64,000 bases of DNA from Niveibacterium microcysteis. GTDB lineage: Bacteria; Pseudomonadota; Gammaproteobacteria; Burkholderiales; Rhodocyclaceae. The translations under genes were made by a program, and so were the position numbers. This document shows, in pieces, positions 18,148-28,179 of the stretch; position 1 is the first letter of the stretch, and each line of letters opens with the position of its first letter. The notes under the pieces were generated by a model. It was not told where the DNA came from and made no database searches. It saw nothing but the letters and a program-made list of their open reading frames with translations. The stretch is from NCBI RefSeq assembly GCF_017161445.1, contig NZ_CP071060.1, positions 186,001 to 250,000 on the forward strand, written 5' to 3'.

Positions 18148-18870
18148 TCACAGGCTCATGCGAGCGCCGCCGTCGACATCGAGCAGCGCGCCAGTGGTGA
18201 AGCCGTTGTCGAGCAGGAATTCGATCGCGGCCGCGATGTCCTCGCTGGTGCCGGTGCGGCCGGCTGGCAGGCTCTTCGCGGCGCCGGCAAACATGCCCTG
18301 CTTGGCTTCCGCGGGCAGGCCGTCGTAGGCGGGGGTGTCGACCAGGCCGGGCGACACCACGTTCACCCGAAGCGGTGCGAGTTCCTTCGCCAGCGTCTGC
18401 GCCATCTGCGTGATGCCACCGTTCACCGCGGCAAGGCCGGCCGTGCCTGGCATTGCGGTACGCGACGCGGCGCCGCTGAGCATCACCACCGAACCATCAC
18501 GGCGCAGGATGGGCAGCATTGCCTGCAGGCTCTGCCAGTAGCCGATCAGCTTGCCCTCCATCGCCTGGCGCAGCGCATCGGCGCTGGTGTGCGCAAAGGG
18601 GCCCCAGGCGGCGTTGCTCGACGCAGCCAGCACCAGGTGATCGAGGCGGCCGATGCGTCCCGCGGCGGCGGCGAGCGATGCTGCATCGGTGAAGTCCGCC
18701 ACCACGCCGGTCGCGCGGCCTTCGATCTGGCCCAGTGCGGCGTCGAGCTTGGCTTGCGAGCGGCCTGCGATGAACACCTCGGCGCCGGCGCAGCCAAGGC
18801 GTTGTGCGGCGGCCAGGCCCATGCCGTTGCTGCCACCGATGATGAGAATGCGTTGCTGTGCGAGAGACAT
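18148..18870 (-). CDS. Short-chain dehydrogenase/reductase-like protein lacking the catalytic Tyr/Lys motif
   Basis: A 240-residue Rossmann protein with the nucleotide-binding motif GGSNGMGLAAA near residues 12-22 and the later segment RVNVVSPGLVDTP. Where SDRs carry Tyr-x3-Lys this protein reads PGTAGLAAVNGG, with neither residue; the Ser region (MLSGAASRTAM) is kept. The start at 18870 is chosen because homology begins there. The gene leads the operon with the quinone reductase. It may be a non-canonical reductase or a binding protein; the reaction is unknown. Confidence 0.85.
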   Translation of the reverse strand: MSLAQQRILIIGGSNGMGLAAAQRLGCAGAEVFIAGRSQAKLDAALGQIEGRATGVVADFTDAASLAAAAGRIGRLDHLVLAASSNAAWGPFAHTSADALRQAMEGKLIGYWQSLQAMLPILRRDGSVVMLSGAASRTAMPGTAGLAAVNGGITQMAQTLAKELAPLRVNVVSPGLVDTPAYDGLPAEAKQGMFAGAAKSLPAGRTGTSEDIAAAIEFLLDNGFTTGALLDVDGGARMSL

Positions 18871-18974
18871 CGTGGAACTCCGAGTGCGTGTGGTCGATGT
18901 ACCCACTGTAGGGTTGCGCAAGTCATCGGAGAAATGGATTATCGTGATACGAGCCATCCGAAAATTGGATACCT

Positions 18975-19877
18975 ATGATTCCGCCCCGGCTCGATCTGAA
19001 TCTGCTCGTTTCCCTCGACGTACTGCTTGCCGAGTGCAACGTCACCCGCGCCGCCAACCGTCTCGGCCTCTCGCAGCCGGCGCTGTCTGCGCAGTTACGG
19101 CAGTTGCGTGATGCTTTCGGCGATCCGCTTCTGATCCCCGCCGCGCGTGGCATGACGCCCACCGAGCGCGCCGAGGCCCTGCGCGAACCCTTGCGCAACC
19201 TGCTCGGCGAGCTGCAAGGCCTGGTCGCAGCCGGCCGTGGCTTTGACCCCGCCAGCGCGCAGCACACCTTCCGCATCGTCGCGAGCGATGCGATCCACAG
19301 CGTTGCCACGGCGCGGCTCGCCGCCCGCCTGCCGCAAATCGCGCCGGGCTGCCGCCTCGCGCTGATCGGCTTCGATGCGCGCAACACCGTCGAGTTGATG
19401 GCCGCCGGCGAGATCGACCTGATGCTCGCCGCACGCCCGTCCATGCCGGCCACACTGCGCGCGCGGCCGCTCTACGACGAAGGCTTCCTGTGCGTGATGC
19501 GCCGCGATCACCCCGCCGCCGCCGCACCGCTCGATCTCGACCGCTTCTGTGCGCTCGACCATGTTCTGGTCTCGCCGACCGGTGGCGGCTTTCACGGCAC
19601 CGTGGACGACACGCTCGCCACCCTCGGGCGCAGCCGCCGCGTCGCGATCTCGCTCAACAGCTTCCTCCTGGTGCCCGGCGTGCTGGCCGGCGCCGACCTC
19701 GTCGCCACGGTCCCCGCACGCCTCGCACGCGCATGGTCCGACCGCCTCGCAGTGCTCGCCCCGCCCTGCGAGGTCGCCGGCTTCTCGGTGCTGATGGGCT
19801 GGCACGCCCGCGCCCATGCCGACCCGGCGCAGATCTGGCTGCGCGATGCGCTGGCGACTGCAATGACAGATGACTGA
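18975..19877 (+). CDS. LysR-family transcriptional regulator
   Basis: A 300-residue regulator. The N-terminal winged helix-turn-helix includes VTRAANRLGLSQPALSAQLRQLRD (about residues 24-47), followed by the substrate-binding-like domain. It is divergent from the SDR-quinone reductase operon with a 104-base shared region, the usual LysR layout, so it most likely regulates that operon and itself. A short inverted repeat ATCC-N7-GGAT lies just before the start codon. Sequence resembles the NodD/PcpR branch; the inducer is unknown. Confidence 0.92.
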   Translation: MIPPRLDLNLLVSLDVLLAECNVTRAANRLGLSQPALSAQLRQLRDAFGDPLLIPAARGMTPTERAEALREPLRNLLGELQGLVAAGRGFDPASAQHTFRIVASDAIHSVATARLAARLPQIAPGCRLALIGFDARNTVELMAAGEIDLMLAARPSMPATLRARPLYDEGFLCVMRRDHPAAAAPLDLDRFCALDHVLVSPTGGGFHGTVDDTLATLGRSRRVAISLNSFLLVPGVLAGADLVATVPARLARAWSDRLAVLAPPCEVAGFSVLMGWHARAHADPAQIWLRDALATAMTDD

Positions 19878-19989
19878 CGAACGTCATATCGCATGGTTTG
19901 CATCAAGTCGCGAGATCTTCATGCCGTTACCCTAGCCTGGTTCGAAAGCCGTGTTGGGCGACCGGCGGGCTCAGAGGGAGAGAACGGCA

Positions 19990-21588
19990 GTGCAGGCCAA
20001 GGTGTATTGGGTGACGCCCGACGGCGTCGAACATCCGGATGCGATCAGGGCGGATCTGCTGCGGCTGGCGGGGCATGAGGTCAAGTGCATCGCGCCGGGC
20101 TTGCAGACACAGCACCCGGATGCGGTGTATGTGATCCGCGCCGACCTGATGGACGGCGTCGAGGGTCTCAAGCGCACGCTGCATGCGGGTAGCCGGCCGG
20201 CGCTGATCGTCATGCGCGATGCGGCCCATGCTGCGCTGGTGCAACGTTTTCTCGACGAGCGGGGCGATTCCGGCAGCCTGCACGACGTGATGGCCGCCAG
20301 CGCGGCGCCGGTCGAACTTGCGTGGCGTGTGAAGCGTCTGCTGCGGCTGGAGCGGCGCGAATCCGAACAATTGGCGCAGGTGTACTACGACCGCCTCACC
20401 GCGCTGCTCAACCGCCGTACCTGGCAGGAACGCGCGGAGAAGCTGGCACGGAACCAGGTCGATGGCGAGGGCGCGATCGGCGTGCTGCTGCTCGATGTCG
20501 ATCACCTCAAGCAGGTCAATGACAGCTATGGCCATGAGGCCGGCGACGAGATCCTGGTCTTCCTCGCGGATTGCCTGCGCGAGTGGTTTGCGCCGGACGA
20601 CCTGATCGCGCGCTTTGGCGGCGGCGAGTTTGTCGTGATGCTCAAGCGGCAGGACGAAAAGGCGGTCACCCGCGATGCGCGCCGCTTCATCGAACACTTC
20701 TGCACGATCCGCTTCCCGATCCTGACCGGCGGCCCGCAGGATGCGCACGCGTCGCGCCTGCGCCATCGCGAGTTCTGGCGTGCCGCGGTGCCGACGGCGC
20801 CGGCGCAGCGCGATGTGACGCCGCTGTCGATCAGCGGCGGGCTGGCGCTGGCGCACGCATCGCTCGGGCTGGAGGATCTGCTCGAAGCCGCGGATCAGGC
20901 GCTCTACCGCGCCAAGGGCGACGGCCGCGGTCGGCTGGTGGTGGCCGACGAGCTGGCCGAAAGCCTTGCGCGCGAGGGCAAGGATCTGCGCATCGACCAC
21001 TTCGAGAACGTCACCCGCGTGGTCACCGAGCGGGTGACCAGCCTGATCACGCTGATGGGGCGCAGGCTGATGAGCGAAGCCACGCGCGACGCCTATCACG
21101 ACGCGCTGACCGGCCTGCACAACCGCCGCTACCTCGACGAGCATGTCGAGCGCGAACTCGAAGCCGCGCGGCGCAATCATCGTGCCTTGTCGCTGGTGTT
21201 CCTCGACCTGGACCACTTCCACGACATCAACATGACCTACGGCTGGCCGACTGGCGATGCCGTGCTGCGCGCCTTTGCCGGCATCCTCGAACGCAGCGTG
21301 CGTACGATCGACTGGTCGGCGCGCTACGGTGGCGAGGAGTTCTGCCTGGTGCTGCCCGACACCGAGTTGCAGGAGGCGGTCGAAGTCGCGGAGCGCATCC
21401 GCCAGCACACCGAACAACTCGAGATCGTCGCCAGCGATGGCCGGCTGGTGCGCGTCACGACCAGCGTCGGGGTGGTGCAGCGCGGCTCGGAAACCACCGC
21501 CGTGCGCCTCTTCGATCGCGTCAGCGCGCTCGCGCGGGCGGCAAAGCAGCGCCGCAACTGCGTGGTCGCTGCGCCGGAAGAGGCTTAG
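19990..21588 (+). CDS. Diguanylate cyclase with two GGDEF domains
   Basis: A 532-residue soluble protein. Residues about 1-120 resemble a degenerate receiver domain. The first GGDEF domain (about 125-320) has GGGEF in place of GG(D/E)EF and is probably inactive as a cyclase. The second (about 365-530) has an intact GGEEF (RYGGEEFCLVL) and an RTID five residues before it, matching the RxxD inhibitory site for product feedback. It would make cyclic di-GMP. GTG 19990 is chosen because AGGGAG precedes it; an upstream TTG in frame lacks support. A c-di-GMP riboswitch lies elsewhere in the window at 29462. Confidence 0.9.
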   Translation: MQAKVYWVTPDGVEHPDAIRADLLRLAGHEVKCIAPGLQTQHPDAVYVIRADLMDGVEGLKRTLHAGSRPALIVMRDAAHAALVQRFLDERGDSGSLHDVMAASAAPVELAWRVKRLLRLERRESEQLAQVYYDRLTALLNRRTWQERAEKLARNQVDGEGAIGVLLLDVDHLKQVNDSYGHEAGDEILVFLADCLREWFAPDDLIARFGGGEFVVMLKRQDEKAVTRDARRFIEHFCTIRFPILTGGPQDAHASRLRHREFWRAAVPTAPAQRDVTPLSISGGLALAHASLGLEDLLEAADQALYRAKGDGRGRLVVADELAESLAREGKDLRIDHFENVTRVVTERVTSLITLMGRRLMSEATRDAYHDALTGLHNRRYLDEHVERELEAARRNHRALSLVFLDLDHFHDINMTYGWPTGDAVLRAFAGILERSVRTIDWSARYGGEEFCLVLPDTELQEAVEVAERIRQHTEQLEIVASDGRLVRVTTSVGVVQRGSETTAVRLFDRVSALARAAKQRRNCVVAAPEEA

Positions 21589-21693
21589 CGTCGCCGCACA
21601 AAGCTGCCGGGGCTTTGATTGCGGGCTGCGTTAGCATGCGCATCGTGACACCGTGAGCGGTGCCGCGTCCCCCCACAATCCCGGAGTGTCCGT

Positions 21694-22421
21694 TTGAGCC
21701 TGCACAGGAATCTGCGCGCCCTGCTGCTGTGCTGCGCGTTGGCCTCGCCAGCGTGCGCGGCGGACCGAATCGTGTTCGCCGTCACCGCCGAAAACCACCT
21801 TCCGATTGCCGAGATCCAGGGCGATACGCTCAAGAGCGGCTTGCTCAAGGACATCGGCGATGCGCTCGCGGCGCGCATCGGGCGTACGCCCGAGTATCGG
21901 GTGCTGCCGAGCAAGCGGCTCGACGCCGCGCTGACGACCGGTGAGGTCGATGTAGCCTGCAACCAGACGCCGGCGTGGCGCAGCGCGGTGCTGATCTGGA
22001 CGGTGCCGCTGTTTCAGGACCGTGGCTGGCTGGTGGTGCGCAACAGCCAGCCGCCGGTGCGGCGGATGGAGGAGCTCGCCGGCAGGCGTGTCGGCATGGT
22101 GCAGGGCTATGTCTACGTGGACCCGCCGCCCGCGGTGCAGGCGCGGCTGGAGCGTGACGATGCGCCCTCGATGCGTGCCAACATCGAGAAGTTTCTCCGT
22201 GGTTACAACGACTACGCACTGGTGAAGAACTGAGCTTTCGTTACTACCTGAAACAGAGCGGCAGCAGCGTCGCGATCCATCCACCGCTGATGCAACCGGT
22301 GTTCGAACCGGCCTGCGGCATCTCGCCCCGCTCGCGCATCAACGCCGCAAAGATCCAGCGTGCGGCGGCGGATCTGGTGCGCGAACACGCCATCGCACGC
22401 CTGCTGGACCGGTATCGCTGA
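21694..22421 (+). pseudogene. Family 3 periplasmic solute-binding protein, frameshifted
   Basis: A signal peptide (LLLCCALASPACA) is followed by a polar amino-acid-binding-like domain (FAVTAENHLPIAEIQG, LAGRRVGMVQGYVY). Translation stops at the TGA 22231-22233 after NDYALVKN. Restoring one C before it gives VKNLSFRYYLKQSG and the frame continues to TGA 22419-22421, for a 242-residue protein of normal family length. No permease or ATPase is adjacent, so it may be a stand-alone sensor-like binding protein. Start codon TTG 21694 follows CGGAG and is tentative. Confidence 0.75.
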
Positions 22422-22524
22422 AGCCCGCAAGGCACGCTGCGGCGAAAGGTGAATTGTTCGCTTGGCAGCCTGTCCGCCCGCCGCTATACCAACAGGTGGC
22501 GAAATCCTTTCTGGGGGCGAAGCG

Positions 22525-24255
22525 GTGAGCTATCAGGTGATCGGCCGAAACAAAGACGCAGCATTCACGCTGAAGATCCATCGCGGCGAAGGCATGGCCC
22601 TGCTTGCGATGAACTGGCGAAATGGTCCGCCACCTGCCGACTTCGTCGGCTTCGCGGTGGAGTACCGGGAGCCGGGCAGGGATCGCTACTTTGCGCTGCA
22701 TAACCGCATTGGATTCCCGCGACCGGATGGCAAGGTCAGGGCCAGCAGCCTGAGCAGCCGGCTGTCGCCGCTGCAGATGTTCCGCTGGGTGCATGTGCCG
22801 CGCAACGCCGATCTGCCGGGCGCGTTCGCCTACCGGGTCACGCCGGTTTTCATGAACGCGCAGGACGAGCTCAGCTACGGCATTCCGCAGGAGGCCGAGA
22901 TTGCGCTCCGCCGCGAAACCTACCCTGGCCAGCTCAATGTCGCCTTCACCCGCGGTTTCGTGTCCTCGCAGGCGTTTGTCGATCGTTACTGCAAGGGCGC
23001 GGAGGGCCTCGATACGCTGATCCCGCCATCGAGCGAGGGCGGGCTGGGCTTCGTGCCGTCGCATCCGAAAGCGGCGGAGGCGCTCGCGTGGATGGGCTTC
23101 GAAGCGCGCAGCACGGTCATCGAACTGCTCGACGAAGCGTTGCGTGACCCGACGGCCAAGGTGTGTGTCGTCGCCTACGACATCTGCGAGCCGGAAATCG
23201 TGCGAAGGCTTGAAGCGCTTGGCCCGCGCCTGCGCATCGTGATCGACGACAGTGCTTCGCATGCGAAAGCGGAGTCCGCCGAATCGCAGGTTGCTGCACG
23301 CTTGCGCCTTTCTGCCGGCGCGGCCAACGTGAAGCGGCACCACCTTGGCGGGCTGCAACACAACAAGACGATCGTGGTCGATGGCGAACAGGTGAAGGCG
23401 GCCGTGTGTGGCTCGACCAACTTCAGCTGGCGCGGGTTGTACGTGCAATCCAACAACGCGATCCTGGTGCGCGGCGCCGCGGCAATCACGCCCTTCCAAG
23501 CCGCGTTCGAGGCCTACTGGGCGAGCGACAAGGCGGCGGATTTTGCCGCGATGCCGCCTGCGGGCTGGCAGAGCCTGGGGCTCGACGGTGTTGATGCACG
23601 TGTCACCTTCTCGCCGCACGCGACCAGTGCGGGCTGCCTCGACGCAATCGCGGCCGATATCGCGAAGGCCCGTTCCTGCCTGTTCTACTCACTCGCCTTC
23701 CTGTACCAGACGCCAGGCCCGATTCAGGACGCGATCACGCAGCTCACCGGCCGGCCCGACCGTTTTGTGTATGGGATCTCGGATCGCGCGGTGAAGGGGC
23801 GTCTTGCGGGCATCGACCTGCAACGCCCGGGCGGCAACATCGCGCCGGTGCACGCGGCAGCGCTGAGTGGCAAGGTGCCGGAGCCGTTCAAATCGGAACC
23901 GACGGGGCTTGCCGGCAACTGGGGCACGCGCATGCATCACAAGTTCGTCGTGATCGATTTCGACAAGCCCTCGGCGCGCGTCTACATGGGCTCGTACAAC
24001 TTCTCGGTCGCTGCCGACAGCGCCAACGGCGAGAACCTGCTGTGCATCCGCGATCGGCGCATCGCAACGAGCTACATGATCGAAGCGTTGCGCATCTTCG
24101 ATCACTACCACTTCCGCGTGGTCGAGCAGCGCGCCCGGGCCGCACGGCGTGCGCTGCAACTCACCAAACCGCCGCGCGCCCCCGGTGAGGAAGCGTGGTG
24201 GGCGCGGTACTACAGCGATCCGCTCAAGCGCCGCGATCGCGAGCTGTTTGCGTAG
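22525..24255 (+). CDS. Phospholipase D-like domain protein
   Basis: About 576 residues with two HxKx4D motifs: QHNKTIVVDG with following GSTNFSWRG in the middle and MHHKFVVIDF with following GSYNFSVAAD near residue 475. Two such motifs in one chain form one PLD active site. The residues before the first motif (about 1-200) are of unrecognised type. No signal peptide is evident. Members include phospholipases, nucleases and lipid synthases, so the substrate is open; the GSxNFS pattern is common in nuclease-like members. GTG 22525 behind GGGGG is preferred as start, but an in-frame codon at 22462 is possible. Confidence 0.78.
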   Translation: MSYQVIGRNKDAAFTLKIHRGEGMALLAMNWRNGPPPADFVGFAVEYREPGRDRYFALHNRIGFPRPDGKVRASSLSSRLSPLQMFRWVHVPRNADLPGAFAYRVTPVFMNAQDELSYGIPQEAEIALRRETYPGQLNVAFTRGFVSSQAFVDRYCKGAEGLDTLIPPSSEGGLGFVPSHPKAAEALAWMGFEARSTVIELLDEALRDPTAKVCVVAYDICEPEIVRRLEALGPRLRIVIDDSASHAKAESAESQVAARLRLSAGAANVKRHHLGGLQHNKTIVVDGEQVKAAVCGSTNFSWRGLYVQSNNAILVRGAAAITPFQAAFEAYWASDKAADFAAMPPAGWQSLGLDGVDARVTFSPHATSAGCLDAIAADIAKARSCLFYSLAFLYQTPGPIQDAITQLTGRPDRFVYGISDRAVKGRLAGIDLQRPGGNIAPVHAAALSGKVPEPFKSEPTGLAGNWGTRMHHKFVVIDFDKPSARVYMGSYNFSVAADSANGENLLCIRDRRIATSYMIEALRIFDHYHFRVVEQRARAARRALQLTKPPRAPGEEAWWARYYSDPLKRRDRELFA

Positions 24256-24269
24256 GCCCGCGGCAGAAC

Positions 24270-24300
24270 AAAAAAGGCCACCGCGAACGGTGGCCAAAGG
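24270..24300 (-). terminator. Rho-independent terminator for groES-groEL
   Basis: GGCCACC (24276-24282) pairs with GGTGGCC (24289-24295), and read on the minus strand the stem is followed by a run of T. It lies just beyond the groEL stop. Confidence 0.8.
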
Positions 24301-24338
24301 GCGAATGACGGGCCGCCGGGCGGCGGCCGCATCATGGA

Positions 24339-26316
<1,978 letters not shown>

Positions 26317-26367
26317 GTCCTTTCTCCTTTTACGATTCAGATCACCAGGAAGGGATACGGGTGCGCC

Positions 26368-26387
26368 CGCCGCGTTCGAACGCGGCG
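26368..26387. promoter_or_regulatory. Perfect 20-base palindrome upstream of groES
   Basis: Two 10-base arms, CGCCGCGTTC and GAACGCGGCG, meet without a spacer 52 bases upstream of the groES start. It could be a regulator-binding site or a transcript hairpin; nothing identifies the binding protein. Confidence 0.45.
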
Positions 26388-26419
26388 ACCAACCCGGCCG
26401 GGTGTGCCGGCAAAAGCCG

Positions 26420-26447
26420 ATGTAGGAGCGAAATTCCGGCTTTCAAG
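26420..26447 (-). promoter_or_regulatory. Candidate sigma-32 promoter for groES-groEL
   Basis: On the minus strand CTTGAA (26447-26442) is followed after 15 bases by CCTACAT (26426-26420). The -35 matches the heat-shock consensus; the -10 is weaker than the CCCCAT consensus. It lies about 100 bases before groES. Confidence 0.45.
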
Positions 26448-26490
26448 AGGGTAGCGCAACATCGCGCGCAGCCCTTGCGCGACAGGGCCT

Positions 26491-27114
26491 TCAGCGCAAG
26501 ATCAGGCGTGCCGTGCGGCCCAGGCGATAGCTCATGTGGCGGTTGCCGTCGCCGCGCGGGGGCTGGGGCGTTACCGGGCAGGGCGGCTCGCGGCGGCCAT
26601 CGGCGCGCAGCGTGTCGTCGCCGTCCGCACTCGGCCAGATGCCGCCCGATACCGGTCGGAACTGCCACTGCACATAGCCCACGTCACCGGCCCGATGCAT
26701 CAGCGCTTCACGATCGGGGGCGGATTCCACTGGCAGATCGTCGTCGCGTTCGGCCCACAACACCGGGTCGGCAAACGCGCGTCGGCAGGCCAGCGCCTCG
26801 GCGCCGGGCGCGCCCACGGTGTTGCAGGCGCGGTGCTCGTCGCGGTCGAGCGACCAGGCGCCCAATTGCCACGCGGCATCGAGCACTTCGTGTTCAAGCT
26901 CGGCGAGTGCGCGCCAGCGTGGATTGAGTTGCAGCAGTGACAGCGGCACCGCACGCAGCGGCGCGTCGCGCTGCCCGGCATCGCGCCGGAAGGCATGCCA
27001 GTGCAGGCCGAGCAGGACGGGGGTGTTGGCGTGGGGCAGTGCGGTTAGGCTCACCGCGAAGAGCGGCATGCGCAGCGGTTGCGCCTGCCCGAGGATGCTA
27101 TCGAGGATCGACAC
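26491..27114 (-). CDS. Hypothetical protein in chaperone island
   Basis: A 207-residue soluble protein, no signal peptide or membrane segments, and no family I recognise. It is rich in Arg, Asp and Trp (VQWQFRPVSGGIWPS, RLGRTARLILR). The frame has GC-rich third positions as expected for a real gene. It sits between the Hsp20 pair and groES-groEL on the same strand, but a terminator separates it from Hsp20. A stress-related role is only suggested by position. Confidence 0.55.
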   Translation of the reverse strand: MSILDSILGQAQPLRMPLFAVSLTALPHANTPVLLGLHWHAFRRDAGQRDAPLRAVPLSLLQLNPRWRALAELEHEVLDAAWQLGAWSLDRDEHRACNTVGAPGAEALACRRAFADPVLWAERDDDLPVESAPDREALMHRAGDVGYVQWQFRPVSGGIWPSADGDDTLRADGRREPPCPVTPQPPRGDGNRHMSYRLGRTARLILR

Positions 27115-27159
27115 AAGACCTCCCTGATTGCAGAAGTCAGGCCGATAACGCTAGCAAAA

Positions 27160-27190
27160 CCGGCCCGCGCCGTGAAGCGGGGCGGGCCGG
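27160..27190 (-). terminator. Terminator after the Hsp20 pair
   Basis: CCGGCCCGC (27160-27168) pairs with GCGGGCCGG (27182-27190), and on the minus strand a TTTT run follows. It lies just past the stop of the downstream Hsp20 gene. Confidence 0.65.
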
Positions 27191-27198
27191 GTGCCGGA

Positions 27199-27567
27199 TC
27201 AGTCGATACGGACCTCGACGCGGCGCGGCTGCGCATGCGCCTTCTTCGGAATCCGCAGCCGCAGCACGCCGTGGCGCAGCTCCGCCTCAACCCGCTCGGC
27301 ATCGAGTTCGCGCGACAGCGTGAAGGCGCGGCGGAAGCGCGGCGCCTCGACTTCCGCATGGATCGACGTGATGCCCTGCGGTGCCGGCAGCGCGATCGCG
27401 CCTTCCAGCGTCAGCAGGTCGCCATCGACCTGGATGTTGAGGTGCTCCTTCGGCACGCCGGGGAGGTCGGCGATCAGCAGGATGCCCTGCGGGTCTTCGA
27501 TCACGTCGACAGCCGGGATCAGCACATCGTCTTCACGTGCGGCGCTGTTGGGGGTGGCCTGGGTCAT
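27199..27567 (-). CDS. Small heat shock protein, Hsp20 family (second of pair)
   Basis: A 122-residue Hsp20 protein. The alpha-crystallin domain spans about residues 18-120, with the DLPGVPKEHLNIQVDGDLLTLEG strand region and the C-terminal GVLRLRIPK segment containing the LxIP-like I-x-I anchor area. It is an ATP-independent holdase that binds unfolding proteins. ATG 27567 is chosen over an in-frame GTG at 27582 because GAGGAG lies just ahead of it. The upstream hsp20 gene stops at 27579, 12 bases earlier, so both are co-transcribed. Confidence 0.92.
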   Translation of the reverse strand: MTQATPNSAAREDDVLIPAVDVIEDPQGILLIADLPGVPKEHLNIQVDGDLLTLEGAIALPAPQGITSIHAEVEAPRFRRAFTLSRELDAERVEAELRHGVLRLRIPKKAHAQPRRVEVRID

Positions 27568-27578
27568 GGCGGGGCTCC

Positions 27579-28016
27579 TCACAGGATTTCGATCTTGCGC
27601 GGTTGTTCGGCAACGCGGCGCGGCACGCTGACATGCAGCAGCCCGTCGCGGTAACGGGCGCTCACGGCGCCGGCGTCGATGTCGTCCGGCAGCGTGACCA
27701 CGCGGCGGAAGCGGCCGCTGAAGCGCTCGCCGATGTGCACCGTGGCCTTCTGATCCGCTGACGGCAGATCGGACTTGCGTTCGCCCGACAGCGTCAGCAC
27801 GCCGCGTTCGATCTGCACATCCAGCGTGGCGGGGTCGATGCCCGGCGCGAATGCGTACAGCTCAACGGCGGTGGCGGTGCTGCCGATGTTGATCGGCGGA
27901 AAGCTGCCCTGCGTGGCACCGCGGATGCTCGACGAACGCTCGGTGGGCTGGAGTTCGCGCTGCAGCCGGTCCAGCTGGGCAAGCACTTCGCGGGGGATGA
28001 AACTCCGGTAGATCAT
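27579..28016 (-). CDS. Small heat shock protein, Hsp20 family (first of pair)
   Basis: A 145-residue Hsp20. The alpha-crystallin domain is in the C-terminal two thirds (VELYAFAPGIDPATLDVQI, GVLTLSGER, RDGLLHVSVPRR). The N-terminal part (MIYRSFIPREVLAQLDRLQ) is the usual flexible arm. ATG 28016 follows AAGGAG. A near-consensus sigma-32 promoter lies about 55-80 bases upstream, so heat induction is well supported. Two different Hsp20 proteins may form mixed oligomers. Confidence 0.93.
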   Translation of the reverse strand: MIYRSFIPREVLAQLDRLQRELQPTERSSSIRGATQGSFPPINIGSTATAVELYAFAPGIDPATLDVQIERGVLTLSGERKSDLPSADQKATVHIGERFSGRFRRVVTLPDDIDAGAVSARYRDGLLHVSVPRRVAEQPRKIEIL

Positions 28017-28069
28017 GGATGTCTCCTTGTCGTCCTCACGGCGCGCCGGCATGGCGGCCCATGGACCAA

Positions 28070-28098
28070 AAATGGGGGTTGGGCCGCTACGATTCAAG
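28070..28098 (-). promoter_or_regulatory. Sigma-32 (RpoH) promoter of the Hsp20 pair
   Basis: On the minus strand CTTGAA (28098-28093) is followed after 15 bases by CCCCATTT (28077-28070). This agrees with the heat-shock consensus CTTGAA N13-15 CCCCATNT at every defined position. Confidence 0.85.
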
Positions 28099-28100
28099 CA

Positions 28101-28129
28101 CTTGAAGTTCGCACGGTGCGCCGCCACAT
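28101..28129 (+). promoter_or_regulatory. Possible divergent sigma-32 promoter for the DegP-like gene
   Basis: CTTGAA at 28101-28106 is followed after 15 bases by CGCCACAT (28122-28129), a five-of-seven match to the heat-shock -10. The two -35 boxes form TTCAAG-CA-CTTGAA (28093-28106), back to back. Confidence 0.45.
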
Positions 28130-28179
28130 CACACGCGATCAGGCGCGCGCAGGGGCGCAGCCCGAACGGGAGAACGCAC

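Noticed and set aside
22290..22320. TTCGAACC-like segment as a tRNA T-loop
   Set aside because: No cloverleaf can be formed around it and it reads as the C-terminal coding part of the binding protein.
26317..26490. Possible CIRCE/HrcA site before groES
   Set aside because: No TTAGCACTC-N9-GAGTGCTAA was found; the palindrome there is of different sequence.
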